64,000 bases of DNA from Aristolochia californica (GCA_029961685.1 JARWKL010000008.1:1056501-1120500), one strand, 5' to 3'; positions 47,997 through 61,062 are shown, counted from the first letter of the stretch. Numbers and translations: made by a program. The notes: generated by a model from the letters alone, not told the origin.

Positions 47997-50900
47997 ATGG
48001 CTTCCGCTTCGACTTATAAAAGATCAGATAGCATTACCGATGGCATGCCCGACGCTCTGAAACAGAGCCGGTACCAGATGAAGAGGTGTTTTGCCAGGTA
48101 ACGTCATATCCACATAAATCTTCGTTTACATTATCATAATCTAGATGCAAATGAAGGTCTGAACATTGCAAAACAGGTACTCTGGAAGTGGGAGAAGGAT
48201 ACTTAAAATGCGAGACCTGATGGAAGAATTGGAGAAAGCTATAGATGACCAGGGAGAAAGAGAAAAGGTCTTCGACGGCCTGCTTGGCTACATTATAAGA
48301 TCCACAAAGGTAATGATCTTCTTGTCTGTAACCCCGTTTTTTTTTTTTTTTCTTTGATCTGTTCTTAACAAGTAACTGACTGTAATTCATCGCGGAAAAT
48401 GTAGGAAGCAGCTGTTGTTCCTCCTTATGTAGCGTTTGCAGTGAGACCCAACCCTGGAATTTGGGAATATGTCAAGGTTAACGCAGAAGATCTCTCAGTT
48501 GAAGGACTTACTGCTGCAGAGTTCTTGAAATTCAAAGAAACAGTCTTTGATGAAAAATGGTTGGTAGATATCAGTCTGAGATAGAAATGCCATTAAAAAG
48601 AGGACTTGTGCCGCTTCAAGTTTTTATTTCTTTAATGTATGTTTCCTCAATGTGCAGGGCAAGTGACGAGAATGCACTTGAAGTTGATTTTGGAGCATTC
48701 AAGTTCTCCACCCCACATGTGATCTTGCCGTCTTCAATAGGGAAAGGCACACAATACGTCGCGAAGTTTTTATCTTCGAAGCTCGGAGATCAGGAACAGG
48801 GCGAGAAGCCCTTGTTGGAGTATTTGCAGGCTCTGAATCACAGAGGAGAAGTATGAACAAATGAAGCAACACCCAAAATTTAAGCTTAGAAATTAAAATT
48901 TTAGCGCCCGGATTAACCATTTCCTTTCCTGGTTCTTGGTTCTCAATCTGCAGAATCTTATGATCAATGAGACTTTGGACTCGATAACCAAACTACGACA
49001 ATCACTTCTGGTGGCTGATGTGGTTGTCAGTGGACTGCCGAAGGACACTCCATACCATCAGTTTGAGCTGAGGTAAACCCACAATTTCTTCTGATTCAAA
49101 CCCTTGAAGCTCCATATCGAATTCAAATTTTGAATTATGGATCTTGCTTAAATTCAGGTTTCAAGAACTGGGATTCGAGAGAGGGTGGGGAAGTACAGCT
49201 GAACAAGCAAAAGAGACGATAAATTCACTTTCAGAAGTTCTTCAAGCTCCAGATCCTGCAAACGTGGAAAAATTCTTCAGCAGAGTCCCAACGACATTCA
49301 ATGTAGTTATTTTCTCCCCACATGGATACTTCGGCCAAGCAGATGTTCTTGGTTTGCCTGACACTGGAGGACAGGTAATTTCGGACAAATTAGACTGGAT
49401 CAGAGATAACATGGATCAAACTTGTCCAGAATTAATTTCCTTTATTTTGAACAGGTTGTCTACATTCTGGATCAAGTAAGAGCAATGGAGGAGGAAATGC
49501 TTCGCAGAATCAAGCAACAAGGATTGACAATAACACCACAAATCCTTGTGGTGAGTTCTTGTTATTCAAATATTCCAACAAATATTAAATGCCCATTACA
49601 AGTTAGAATTAGTACTGATTTCATTATATGACTATGAGCAGATTACCAGACTGATACCAGATGCTCGAGGGACGAAATGCAATCAAGAACTAGAGCCGAT
49701 TCTGAACACGAAACACTCCCACATACTTCGAATCCCATTCAAGACAGAAAATGGGATCCTCCGCCAATGGGTATCACGTTTCGACATCTACCCTTACCTC
49801 GAGAGGTTTTCTCAGGCAAGTCCATGACAACAGATCCTCTCCTCTTTATCATCATTATATAATCACAGTAAGTTTATTTTTTATTTTTCTTTTAATCTTC
49901 AGGACGCTGCTGCGAAAATCATTGACCACTTGGAGGGGAAGCCAGACCTGATAATCGGAAACTACAGTGATGGGAACCTGGTAGCTTCTCTGATTGCTAG
50001 CAAACTGGGGATTACTCAGGTGAGTGACATTCTGGTTGAAGAGGAGCTTCCTGGACGATTTTCTTCTTTCATGGCACTCACCCACATGACGGGTACACAG
50101 GGAACCATCGCTCACGCCCTAGAGAAGACGAAGTACGAAGATTCCGACGTGAAATGGAGGGAATTAGACCCCAAATACCACTTCTCATGCCAATTCACGG
50201 CTGACATCATAGCCATGAACACCACTGATTTTATCATCACGAGCACGTTTCAAGAAATCGCCGGAAGGTGTGTGGGGATGTCAGAGTAATGGGTCAACAA
50301 TGTCTACAAAAAACTAACCTAACTGAACCATCTTTGTTTTCTGGCAGCAAGGATAGGCCTGGACAGTACGAAAGCCACGGCGCGTTTACTCTTCCTGGTC
50401 TGTACCGAGTCGTCTCCGGCATCAGCTCTTTCGATCCCAAATTCAACATAGCTGCCCCAGGTGCGGACCAATCAGTCTACTTCCCTTACACGGAGAATGA
50501 AAAGAGGCTGACCTCGTTCCACCCCGCCATTGAAGAGCTGCTGTATAGTAAGGAGGACAACGAGGAGCACATGTAAGTCGCCATCAAGTAAACCGATCCC
50601 ATCTTTTAACCATTTAAATGGAGTTTGACTGACGTTTCGAGCCGGAAACAGAGGATTCCTGGAAGACCGAAAGAAACCCATCATCTTCTCCATGGCAAGG
50701 CTGGATACTGTGAAGAACATCACAGGGTTAACCGAGTGGTACGCAAAGAACAAGAGGCTTCGGAACTTGGTTAACCTCGTGGTGGTGGCCGGCTTCTTCG
50801 ACGCATCCAAATCGAAAGACAGAGAAGAGCAGAGTGAAATAAAGAAGATGCACGACCTGATCGACAAGTACCAATTGAAGGGTCAGATTCGCTGGATCGC

Positions 50901-52111
50901 TGCTCAGAACGATAGGTACAGGAATAGCGAGCTTTACAGGTGGATAGCCGATACAAAGGGAGCTTTCGTGCAGGTTTGAATCAGCACTTGGTTCTTGTTA
51001 TTCTGATCATTCTGGTTCCGAAACTGCAACTGAGAGATTTTGTCCCTCTCTTGCAGCCGGCTCTTTATGAAGCCTTCGGTCTAACAGTAATAGAGGCAAT
51101 GAACTGCGGACTCCCGACCTTCGCAACTAACCAAGGAGGCCCGGCTGAAATTATAGTCGACGGAGTCTCAGGCTTCCACGTTGACCCCAACAATGGAGAT
51201 GAGTCAAGCAACAAGATCGCCGACTTCTTCGAGAAATGCAAGGAAGATGGGGAGCACTGGAATAACACGTCCAGAGCTGGACTTCAACGAATCTACGAAT
51301 GGTCAGTTAAAGATTAAACATGTTACAGACCATGTCGATGGTCGTCTCCTCCAGCGCATCTTAATTAACAGTTGGTTTTCAAACGGAATTCGTGTTACAG
51401 CTATACGTGGAAGATCTACGCAAACAAAGTTCTAGACATGGGATCCATTTACGGCTTCTGGAGGCAACTTAACAAGGAAGAGAAAGTAGCAAAACAGAGA
51501 TATATCCAAATGTTCTATAATCTCCAGTTCAGAAACCTGGTAAGTTGAACGAATCAGAGAGGAAAAAATAAGAGGAAGGTAACCTGGGATTCTTAACGGT
51601 TTTCTATTGCAGGCCAAAACCGTTCCGGTGGCAGTTGATCAACCTTTCCAGACGGAGGTGAAGGCTCCGTTGAAGCCTCAGGCGACACAAAGGTGAGCAA
51701 CATCATTTTCGCTGACAAATGTGTTACACCGACTGCATTTACTGACAAATTTCTCTTTCCACTTGAATGCAGGCGAACCCAATCTCGGATACAGAGGTAA
51801 GAAACAGAAATCAGCTCTTTTAAGTGTGTGTGTGTTTTTTTTGTTTTTCTTGTTGTTTCCTAGGAAATGAAGTTTTATCACTTATTTGGATCATCTGAAC
51901 TCACTTTTAGGATTCTAGGTTAACTCCTGAAACGCCATCGTCTCAGGATGGTGACCGACTGCTTCAGACCAAGGGATCATCCTCCTCTCAAGAAATAAAG
52001 ACGAAGAAGAAAACACCCAGCTTGTTGACACTGTCACTCCTGTTGCTTGCTCCTTTTCTTATCTACCGCTTGATCGGGTTTCTTAACAAGATTCACAGCA
52101 AACCCAAGTAA
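47997..52111 (+). CDS. SUS: Sucrose synthase, SUS5/6/7 type, with C-terminal hydrophobic tail
   Basis: Reversibly converts sucrose and UDP to UDP-glucose and fructose. Seventeen exons: 47997-48097, 48177-48309, 48405-48559, 48658-48850, 48954-49072, 49158-49374, 49455-49550, 49642-49815, 49903-50019, 50101-50267, 50348-50572, 50652-50973, 51057-51301, 51401-51539, 51613-51692, 51773-51796, 51919-52111; 899 residues. Conserved blocks: [68 protein letters not shown]1-4 proteins end near 805; this one runs on about 90 residues with a Lys/Ser-rich linker and a hydrophobic segment at about 870-890, as in the phloem-associated SUS5/6/7 group. Intron 8 starts with GC, not GT. Exon 16 is 24 nt. An in-frame ATG at 47991 is an alternative start. 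Confidence 0.95.
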
Positions 52112-52410
52112 TCTCTGAAAGGCTCCTTTCCTTGGTCTTATCTACTACATATTTCTTGTTGTAAATACGATTTGAATAATGAAACATGGTTTTCGTAATC
52201 CCAGTATCAGGCGCCACTTATTAAAAAGGGAATATACAGATTGTAACACACCTACTTGGGGCAGAGAATTTGTAACCAAGTGGTCTCGGGTGTGGGGTAT
52301 TTATTATTGAATCCATCATAATTTCCAATAAAAGAAAAACCCCCCACACAACCATAAAACATTTAATTCAGAATCAGCTCACTTGGGTATGTATTTACTA
52401 GCAATTTAAT
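52112..52410. terminator. Shared convergent 3' region of SUS and AGO1
   Basis: Only 299 bp lie between the two stop codons. On the plus strand AATAAT near 52173 and AATAAA near 52326 are candidate poly(A) signals for SUS. On the minus strand AATAATAAATA near 52300-52310 is a candidate for AGO1. With these positions the two 3' UTRs would abut or overlap. Confidence 0.55.
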
Positions 52411-55400
52411 TCAGCAATAAAACATGACTTTCTTAACGTTGTCCTTGAGAGGAGGCAGTGGCCTAACTGCACCACCTCCGGGGACTCGAGTGTTTCGTGG
52501 CCCACCTCCTCGGCCAGCTGCACCACTAGTCATGGAGCCACTGTCAGAAGTCTCAGGCTCCATGTAGAAGCGTGCCCGGAAAGCTGCAAGATGAGCATAA
52601 TATGCAGGCGGCACTGTTACCACCAACAAAACGTTTTAGTGTAAGATGTTAACATACTATATATATAGAGAGAGACAAAAGAGCTAGGAAAGATGACTCT
52701 CTCACCTATTGAAACAGATCTTGTACAGCGAGCATACCTGCAACGAGCAACAAGATTGAACACATGAATTAATTAATTATGCAGAGTGTACACTCCCCTC
52801 CCAGTACAGGAAAAAAAAAAAAAAAAAAAAAACTGATTCTTACGTGTAGCAAAGATTGTTTGTGAGCAATTGAAGGGCATCGGCAGAAAATTTGTTCTCA
52901 TCCCACAGAATATGGTAGTGAGCAGGACGGCTCGTGCCCTAAGTTTAAGTTTTTCATCATCAGTAGCAAATAAATTATATCTCTACTAATGAGCCTTAAT
53001 CTAAATACAAGGGAATAGATTTGGTTACCTGAATGCCAGCATGACTGCACAGGAAGAAGTCAAATTCAGTTGGATGACAAATCTTGGTATCCACCACGGT
53101 TCCTGACGTTGTTGAAAAACGGCAAGAGCATAATAATTAGAATAATTTTTACATGGAACATATTACATCTTACCAATCATGGTGGTAAGATAGCATAGAG
53201 AGCAAATCTTACCAGGTAAAATATTTCCACTCCTGTCAACTGAATGCCGATCGTGGTGGTTGTTCGCAAATAGCCTCGTATGGTGACGTTTTTGGACTAC
53301 CACAAAGGTCACAGGAGGCTGATAATTTGGTTCTAAAGAGGCACAAGCCTGAGTAAACAGACAACAACAGAACAACATTCAATCATGTATTCACACGAAT
53401 ATTCATCAGCACCAATTAAAACATAAAAAATAAAAAACCCAAAGAGCTACGACCTTCCGAATCGCATCCAGTTCATAGAGTAGGACCTGATAAAACTGGC
53501 CTTCACTCACACCATCCCTAAAACATGAACCCGATCACATCAAGCCAGCCATAAAAATAAAAATGCAATTTGTCTTATAGCCATTCAAATATCTGACTGA
53601 TTGATCAAGTTACCGATAGAAGATGATTCGTTGAGGCTTCTGTCCAGTTGCTCTTCTGAAAGATATGAGTAGATCCCTGAATCCATTCAAAGAATATTTT
53701 CATTTAGCTATTCTATTCATTAAGCACAAGAACTTCCAATTTAAAAGTAAATCAAAAGCCAAAAATTAAACAAAAATGACATCTGGTGAGCAAAACATAA
53801 ATAACAGCTTGATTTTTTAGTCAAACGGCCAACAGCAAGGGCATCACATGCACAAAAATCATACTTGATCATTCCACCAGTACAAGTTCCACGGACAGGA
53901 TCTTGCCAGGTTTTAAAAAGATCCTGGATGAGCTCTTGGCGATGGACCTGTGCACAAACCAGACCGGCATACTTTGTAATTTCCGGCCAATCTTGGGATG
54001 CGACGACCTAGATATCCGTTGAAGCACAGAAACAACAATCAAGTTAAGAGGACTTCAACCCGAAGGACAAGTAAACAGAATTCAGATGGGAGCAAAAGAA
54101 ACAAGAACACTTGGCTTTTACCGCTGCAATTGATGGACTAGAATCTTCACCCGGATGAGGATGAGTTACATCAGCTCCAAAAATAATTGTAGGGGTATCA
54201 CTAACAAGAGGAATTCGCCTTGACAATGCATCCACCAGCACGGTGTTCCTACCCCCTACCTATTCACATCAAAGAAAAGGAAACAATGACAAAGATCTAT
54301 TTGTATACCAACATTAATGAGAGTACATGAAACCTACCTTCACATTTATTTTAAGTGCAACATTTGCCAGGTACTGCTTGCTCATCTTAAATACATGCTT
54401 TGTTAAGCAGCATTGCGAGACCAAACCAAGATCTGTCTCACAAATCCTCTTCAGATCACCTAAAGAATAACACAAAATGCAAGCTCTTCAGGTCACCTGG
54501 GTAAATATTAATGTCTTAAAGTATGCAAGGATACATTCACTGGTACCATAAAGAGAGCCATTGTTATCAGGCAATATCACAATCAGCAGGTCAATTTCCT
54601 TTCCGCCCAGTTTATCCATGGCATTATGGTAACGGGTTCTCAATGCCCTCTCAACCAGATCTGGCCGAGCAGAGTAGGGCTCCAGAATGGCATTAGGATT
54701 AAATGCCTGAAAGAAAACGAGAAAAGATTGGACAACCTTACAGATATAAATACTAGAACTAAGAATGAACAGATTTGTTTCAAAATGTGGGTAGTTTTCA
54801 ATGCAAAATAAATAAATAAATAAAGATGAATGACTATTGGGAACATACCATGCCAGAAATCATACACATTTTAGCAAGTTCCTGACAAAATCCACGTGCA
54901 ACACTATCTTGAACATTACGTGAAAAATTCATACACATCCAGTGGTTCACAGTTCCTCCATTGACCATTTTCTACAATGAAAGAAAGAAAATTGTTAGTT
55001 AAAGGTGATTGCAAATGACAAAGCAACGAGGACAAAAAGAACAATAACAAAACAAGCCAAGGAAAAACAGAGTATCCACATGCAAATAAAAAATAAATAA
55101 AAAAGTCTGAACATGTCAGCTTCAAACAGCTAAAAGATACATATGGCCGAAAACATAAAAGTAATTACAGATATTTCTATAAAAAATAGGCAAACTACTA
55201 TTTTGGGGTCAAGTTACAAAGGTTTCTCATTCTTTTTTTATTTTTGTGGAGATAGGGAACTGCAAGGAAGAGGGAGACAAAAACTCTTTAAAAATTTTAT
55301 TGACTATAGAAAACTCCAATTGGATTTTTTATAACACAATTTTAATTGGATTTTTTGTAACACAATTCTAATTGGATTATTCCTAATTCACATAAAGCTA

Positions 55401-58400
55401 TTTAAGTGCCTCCTCAAGAAGTCTTCAACTTTCTACCACATTCAAGTACATATTAAGTAAAAATGTTTGCCTAGTGAGATGACAAGAGTCTATTTCTTGC
55501 AATAAAGTATAAACAAAATCAAGAGTTTTACCTTGTTCATCATATTCCACTGACCAACTTGTGGCAAGCAATCTCTCTCCCTCCCTGTGTCATGGTATTT
55601 TAGCTGAAAAACAAATGAAAACAATCAGAAGACATTCTACACCAAGAAACTGTAAACAATGCAAATAATAGTTTGTATACCCAAGGAGCAGGTAAAATAC
55701 GAGCTTCAACTTGAGCAAGCTTTTCACTAATTTTAATGCCAAACTCATTTGCATAGGGATCTTCTCTGTATGCATTATGATGAACAGTCTGTAAAGATTA
55801 GGGAATAAGGTAAGAACTAAAACCACAAAAAAGAAGCAAAGATACAATAACAATAACATCTTTAAAGAGGCACTAAAGTTTCCATCACCAAGAAAAAAAA
55901 ATACACACAAAAAATGAAAACAAGACAATTGGGGCAACTACTTAAGACATTAACATGAGCATGCAAACAAAAAAACACCTGTAATATATCCATTTCACGT
56001 TCATGAGGACGCTGACAGGTAACTTTGAGCAAAGCAGTGATCTGCTTCTCATTTAACCTTTTCGAATATCTCTGTCCTTCCACAATCTTACACACCTGAT
56101 AATAAAAAAAAATGCACAACCATCAGACCGGGCAGCACATAAGAACAACAATATAAGAGGTCAGAGTTTCTTAATGTGAGTTAAACCTCCATTGGCAGAT
56201 AGTTTGGTCTCTGTGAATTGCCAACTTGCAAGCAAGGCCAGTTTGTGTGCTGAATTACAAAACCATAAGTCTCCTGGAAATATTGGACAACTGACTTCAT
56301 TGTGCCCCTGTCATCGACTGGAAATCTATGTACAATAACAAAATAAAAGATAAAGCAGAACAAAAAATATATCAGTTCAGAACATGCCAAATTGTAACCA
56401 TACACTAAAAGGCGTAATTTACCAAAGACAAGATATACATACGTAAGTTCTCTTGTTGGTTGTGATGTTAAACCAGATATACGGTATTTTCTCCGCATGT
56501 TACCTCTGTGTGTAACTTCAACCTTGACACCTCTTAGTGCCTTTTTAATCTGTAAATTAGTAAATATGCCAACTCAGATAACCATGACTTGTACTGCAAA
56601 TGCTGCTATCATTGGATCAAATCAGAAGCCAAAAAAACAAAGCACATTGGACACACAGAAAAAACGCTAACTAAAATGCAAACAAAAATGACAAGTAAGC
56701 ACACCTTGACACGATCAGCATCAGATAGAGTCCTGGAACCAACATCTCTATTGAGAAGCTGAGTCACAAAATCAATGACTGGGAGAGGTTCAATGAAGGC
56801 AGTGGATGACATATCTATAGGGCAGAAGCAAAGTCAGTGGAGAGGGTAACAATTAGTGAAAGAAAACAGTTAACAAAACAATGGCACATCTACTTAACAT
56901 TCAACATATTGGCTTTAGGATTTCAAAATATGATCTAAATGGTAATAAATAAATTTGAAGAACAAGTTTCCATGAATTTGAAATGTAAGAGCAACTAGCG
57001 AGAAAAATTCCCAAAATAATGGGACATCAACTTAACATTCACAAATTGGCTTCGGAACTTTCATATTATGATATAGATGGTGACAAATAAATTTGAAGGA
57101 ACAACACGATCTCTATTTGGATATAAAGATACATCATCCTGCCACAAATTTGACAGTTGAGAGCATTTCTTATGCTGCAAGCAAAAATGTTTAACAGCAA
57201 TAGCAGGTCAAGCAGATCCATGCAATAACACAAAAGAAAAGTTCAACAATAAATATCAGCTTAACATCAATAGTAGATCAGAAAACACATTTGCACGTGC
57301 AACAATAATGATGTAAAGAAATATAAACTAGACAAAGAAGTTAGTACAGGACAAGTACAACCAGTATTGCAACATAAATGACCATATTACATACCAATGT
57401 TCAAGGACAACCCCATCTGAGTTGGCCTAATGCTCTGGTAGAAACCACGCCAACTTTCTAGACCCTCGCCAAGAGGTTGCCTTTTCCCTAGATCAGGGGA
57501 GTAGAATGAACGACCAACAGGTGAATACCTAGAAAACCACAAACATCAAGATACATTGCAATACAACTACAGGATGAAAGTCAAATATTTAGATGATTTT
57601 TTATAGAAGCACCTGGATGTTGGAAGCTCACGTAGTACTATATCAAGCACCTGAAGAGCTTCTTGCGGAGCATCAGCCTGCCTCCCATCCAAAAACATTC
57701 CTAGGTGATGTAAATCAGCACGTGCCGCAAATTTTATGACCACCCTGAATGACCTCTCTCTCCTGAAGCAGAATACATTCATAAGAAGGGCATGAGAGAA
57801 CAAGAGACTCAAAATTTTCTAAAATACTTTATCTAATAGAATGCATGTATAACAGAATACGATGAGCATCAACGCACCTAGCACCACCTTGATTATCTTC
57901 CTCGTCCATAAGCTGAATTTGAAAATCTTTTGAAGTAAATGGAAGAGGTCCTGCAGTATACAGACTTTTTCTACCATCATAAGCTGGAAGCCGCCTACCA
58001 AGATGCGATTCTCGGTACAGTTCAACTAATCTTTGCATTACAGCACGATTCACACCACGTGATGTAACTTCAGGAGTGATTGTTACCTAATTCAACATAA
58101 CCAGGTATCAATAATGATAGAAATGGATATAGAATTGAAAAAGAGAAAACAAGGACATACATCATATTGGTGGAGATCCTTGTCCGGAAGCTCTGCAAAG
58201 AAATGATTTGCCTTGACAATACATTTAATTCCACTGCTACCCTTTCCAGGGCGAAGTGGGAACCTCAATGATTTGCTAGAACCAGCAGATGGAATGAAAG
58301 GCTGAATGGCCTGGCCAGAACTCTCTTCAGGCTGGAGAGAGAGTTGCTCAACTTGCTGAGTAACCTGCATCAGGCCCTGTCCTCCCGATGGACCAGCTGA

Positions 58401-58886
58401 ACTGGCCTTTGGAGTACCAGAGGGTGTTCCAGACAAGTATTGCTGGGAAGCTTGGTGCAGCTCGGGAACTGAAGGCCTAGGGGAAGGACCACCACCATGT
58501 CCACCTACAGCACCACCACTGCCACGGCCCCCACGTCTCCCACTGATTGCAGATGGGAAGCTGCCAAATTGTGGTGCCGGCCCTCCACGAGATTGATAAC
58601 CACCTCGCCCCGGGTACTCTGATGGGGGTCCACCTGATTGAGGTGCCATCCCCCCACGTGGTTGATATCCACCTCGGCCCTGATAATATCCACTGCCTCC
58701 CCCTCGACCACCTCCTTGATGTTGGGCCTGAGGAGGACCACCACCCCTTCCACCTTGATACCCTGGCTGTGATGCAGGAGCTCGCTGTTCAAGTGGACGC
58801 TGAGTCCCCCGACTAGTATCAGCAGTCCCTTCTTGTTCAGAACCCTGACTGGTGGAGCCTGGATCACTTCTTTTCTTTCTACCCAT
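52411..58886 (-). CDS. AGO1: ARGONAUTE1 (small-RNA slicer)
   Basis: Binds miRNAs and siRNAs and cleaves or represses target RNAs. Twenty-two exons: 58886-58161, 58086-57878, 57762-57613, 57528-57395, 56814-56705, 56549-56443, 56325-56187, 56095-55979, 55788-55681, 55603-55532, 54971-54849, 54706-54547, 54459-54338, 54259-54122, 54007-53865, 53676-53614, 53517-53454, 53348-53213, 53102-53029, 52938-52844, 52737-52706, 52613-52411. All phases join, giving 1074 residues. Order: Gly/Arg/Gln-rich N-terminus (1-200), N domain (to ~360), PAZ (~410-530), MID, PIWI. Slicer residues are present: Asp in FGADVTHP (~789), Asp in [10 protein letters not shown] (~876) and His in RPAHYH (~972). The end VKKVMFYC is AGO1-like. 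A miR168 site separates it from AGO10 and AGO5. Confidence 0.95.
58448..58468 (-). promoter_or_regulatory. miR168 target site in AGO1 mRNA
   Basis: The mRNA-sense sequence TTCCCGAGCTGCACCAAGCTT covers codons for PELHQAS at about residues 141-147. Against conserved plant miR168 (UCGCUUGGUGCAGGUCGGGAA) it mismatches only at the two 5'-most miRNA positions and at the one inner position long known in AGO1 sites. This is the homeostatic loop in which AGO1 loaded with miR168 cuts its own mRNA. Confidence 0.93.
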
Positions 58887-60193
58887 GATGACTGCACATG
58901 AAAACATAAAAACATGAGAAAATCTTATGTGAGTTATAAGCTTAAATTTTCAGCTGTACAGAAACAGCGGCAGTAACATCCTTTCAAAGAACAAGTAAAC
59001 AAAATCCCAGGTAATCCAAATTTCTCTAGAAATAAAGTGAAGCGCAAAAAACCCAAAACTACAGCAAAGTTGATTGACATGTTCTGTCCCGCATTCGAGT
59101 TCATACATAATTGCGAGAGAAGTATTTAGTTGCCTGGTTAGCAAAGGTCTGGCTGCCATGGAGGGTTTGAGGAGCGTCAGAGATGGTAGATATAGAGAAG
59201 CACCAGCAAATGTAGTTTCGATGATAAAGACAAGAATGGCCAATGACAAATATACTCGTTTTTTTTATGAAAGCGCAGACGATGAATAGGTAGTAAAACC
59301 CTATAATCGCGAAGCAAGCTATTCAATACAACATCGAGATCGGATGGGCAGAAAGTTCAGAAAGCATGACAACACGAGCATCCGTGTTGCAGAAAGCGAA
59401 AACATAGAAATTTCTTAAATATTCCAAAAATTAAAAAAACAACGTTAACACGTATAAAACACTTCAACATAGAATCGAAGTCACCGTACTAAAAATAAAG
59501 CAGCAGGAAAAAACCGCACACCAGTCCTCAAACCCTAGAAGAAACACCACTGCAACAATAAAATGTAGATCGGATCGCTCAGAAAAGAACACCCTGATCT
59601 ACAATCTCAATACTAAGTGGTCCAACTAAAGCCAAATACGCACAAATAATAGAGATATCCAAACAATCGTCACCAATAAGCAAAATAAAAGAAAAAACCA
59701 AGAACCTCGCTTAGTGAATCTCCAACATTAAACCCCACCAAAGCAAAAAAAAGAAAAAAAAGAAAAGAAAAAAGAGAGAGACAGTGAGAGCGAAGAAGAA
59801 ATAGAAAGATAGCTGCAAAAGGAACGACAACCAACAAGCAGTGCACTAGCAGCAAGTACAGATGATTCACACTAAACCTTTCAAGCCAAGGATCCTCTCA
59901 CCAACGACAGAAAAAGAAACTTCGAGCAAATAAAAAACATTAACTCCAAAACCTGCGAAAGCAAAAACCTACAAACATCAAGCTGGCAGAAAATTAACAT
60001 GAGATCAGAACACAGATATCAAAACCTTCAGAAAAACACAGTAACCAGATCGGCAGAAAACAAGCAAAAGTCCTGACGAAGAGACAAAAAATAAAAATCA
60101 TAGAAACAAAAATAAAAACGCAAATAACACCAGACTACGGAGACAGCAACGATCAGATCGCTTTAAGAAAAAGGAAAGGAATGTAGCAGCTAC
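58887..60193 (-). other. AGO1 leader intron
   Basis: A TGTGCAG acceptor (58892/58891) lies five bases before the ATG. A GCAG|GTAGCT donor stands at 60194/60193, giving a leader intron of about 1.3 kb (60193-58892). The interior is A/T-rich with no structured element. Short frames on either strand, such as 59074-59289, show no motif. Leader introns of this sort often raise expression of plant housekeeping genes. Confidence 0.7.
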
Positions 60194-60345
60194 CTGCAAA
60201 CAACAATCGAAAAACCGCTCCTCTCCGAGACCCAAGCCTTGCTCAAGCAGTCGCTGGGGGAAGGCGTTTCTCAGCGGACGAAAAACACCCCTGTTAAGAA
60301 ACCGTGTGAACCGTGAAAATCATCGCCTGTTTATAAATCGCCAGT
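60194..60345 (-). promoter_or_regulatory. AGO1 core promoter and untranslated first exon
   Basis: A TTTATAAAC TATA box lies on the minus strand at about 60330-60337. It places a start near 60300 and an untranslated exon of about 105 bases that ends at the donor 60194. Confidence 0.6.
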
Positions 60346-60988
60346 ACTTCGAAAACGACAAAAGAAGTCCACGTAAAAGATTACGTGGCACCCTCAAGCA
60401 GTCCGATTCGGCAGGGCCACCACATCGAGCGGGTCACATTGTCAAGTTCCCGCCATTTCCATTAACGGGACACGGCGGTTCGCCCACATGATTGGCCGGC
60501 GGCGAAGCTGCCTAAAAGAGCCGTTTACGAATCCATTCGTCTCCGCTCTCCTGCGCTGACTTTTCTTCACATGAGAATCACATAAGACGCTATCGAGATC
60601 TTCCCTTCCTTCATCTGTCGCAAAATTGAAGATCTCGTGATAAGAAACCTCCCTACCGCTGTTCATATCTTTAAGAGACAATAGCGGGTTCTGAATAGAA
60701 TTAGGCAAAGTCACTTTAATACCCTCGACGATACGAGATTAGAAGAAGCAGGTGGGTGGTTTTTTGGTCAATTCGCGCAGAAACGTAGAAAGGTGACAAA
60801 GATGGCGGATAATAATTAGCGGTATGCGGTTACGGAATGGTGGAGGGAGACCAACTGAGACCCGGTCGCTTTCAGTTCCTACCACGTCAGCGAAAGTGAG
60901 GCCATTGTGGGGCCCACGTGTGCGAACTCGAAAGGCAGTGAGTCATGGTCGTATCGACGGCTGCCGGAGGAAGCGAGTATCGAAGTGT
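60346..60988 (-). promoter_or_regulatory. AGO1 upstream promoter region
   Basis: GC-richer sequence without a supported gene. ACGTGG near 60381 and CCCACGTGTGCG near 60916-60927 are ACGT-core (G-box/ABRE-type) motifs. A minus-strand frame at 60442-60714 lacks any motif. Confidence 0.4.
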
Positions 60989-60989
60989 A

Positions 60990-61060
<71 letters not shown>

Positions 61061-61062
61061 AA
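60989..61062. repeat. (AAAT)n microsatellite
   Basis: About 18 perfect tandem AAAT tetranucleotides. The length and purity predict variable copy number. Confidence 0.97.

Noticed and set aside
58092..58160. C-terminal continuation of the AGO1 first coding exon frame
   Set aside because: Reads past the GAT|GTATGT donor into intron 1; the conserved sequence resumes at 58086.
58505..58915. Long minus-strand frame and a plus-strand frame over the AGO1 N-terminus
   Set aside because: Alternative frames of the Gly/Arg-rich AGO1 coding repeat, with no independent motif.
60442..60714. Minus-strand ORF of 90 codons upstream of AGO1
   Set aside because: Lies in the AGO1 promoter, begins upstream of the TATA box, has no known motif.
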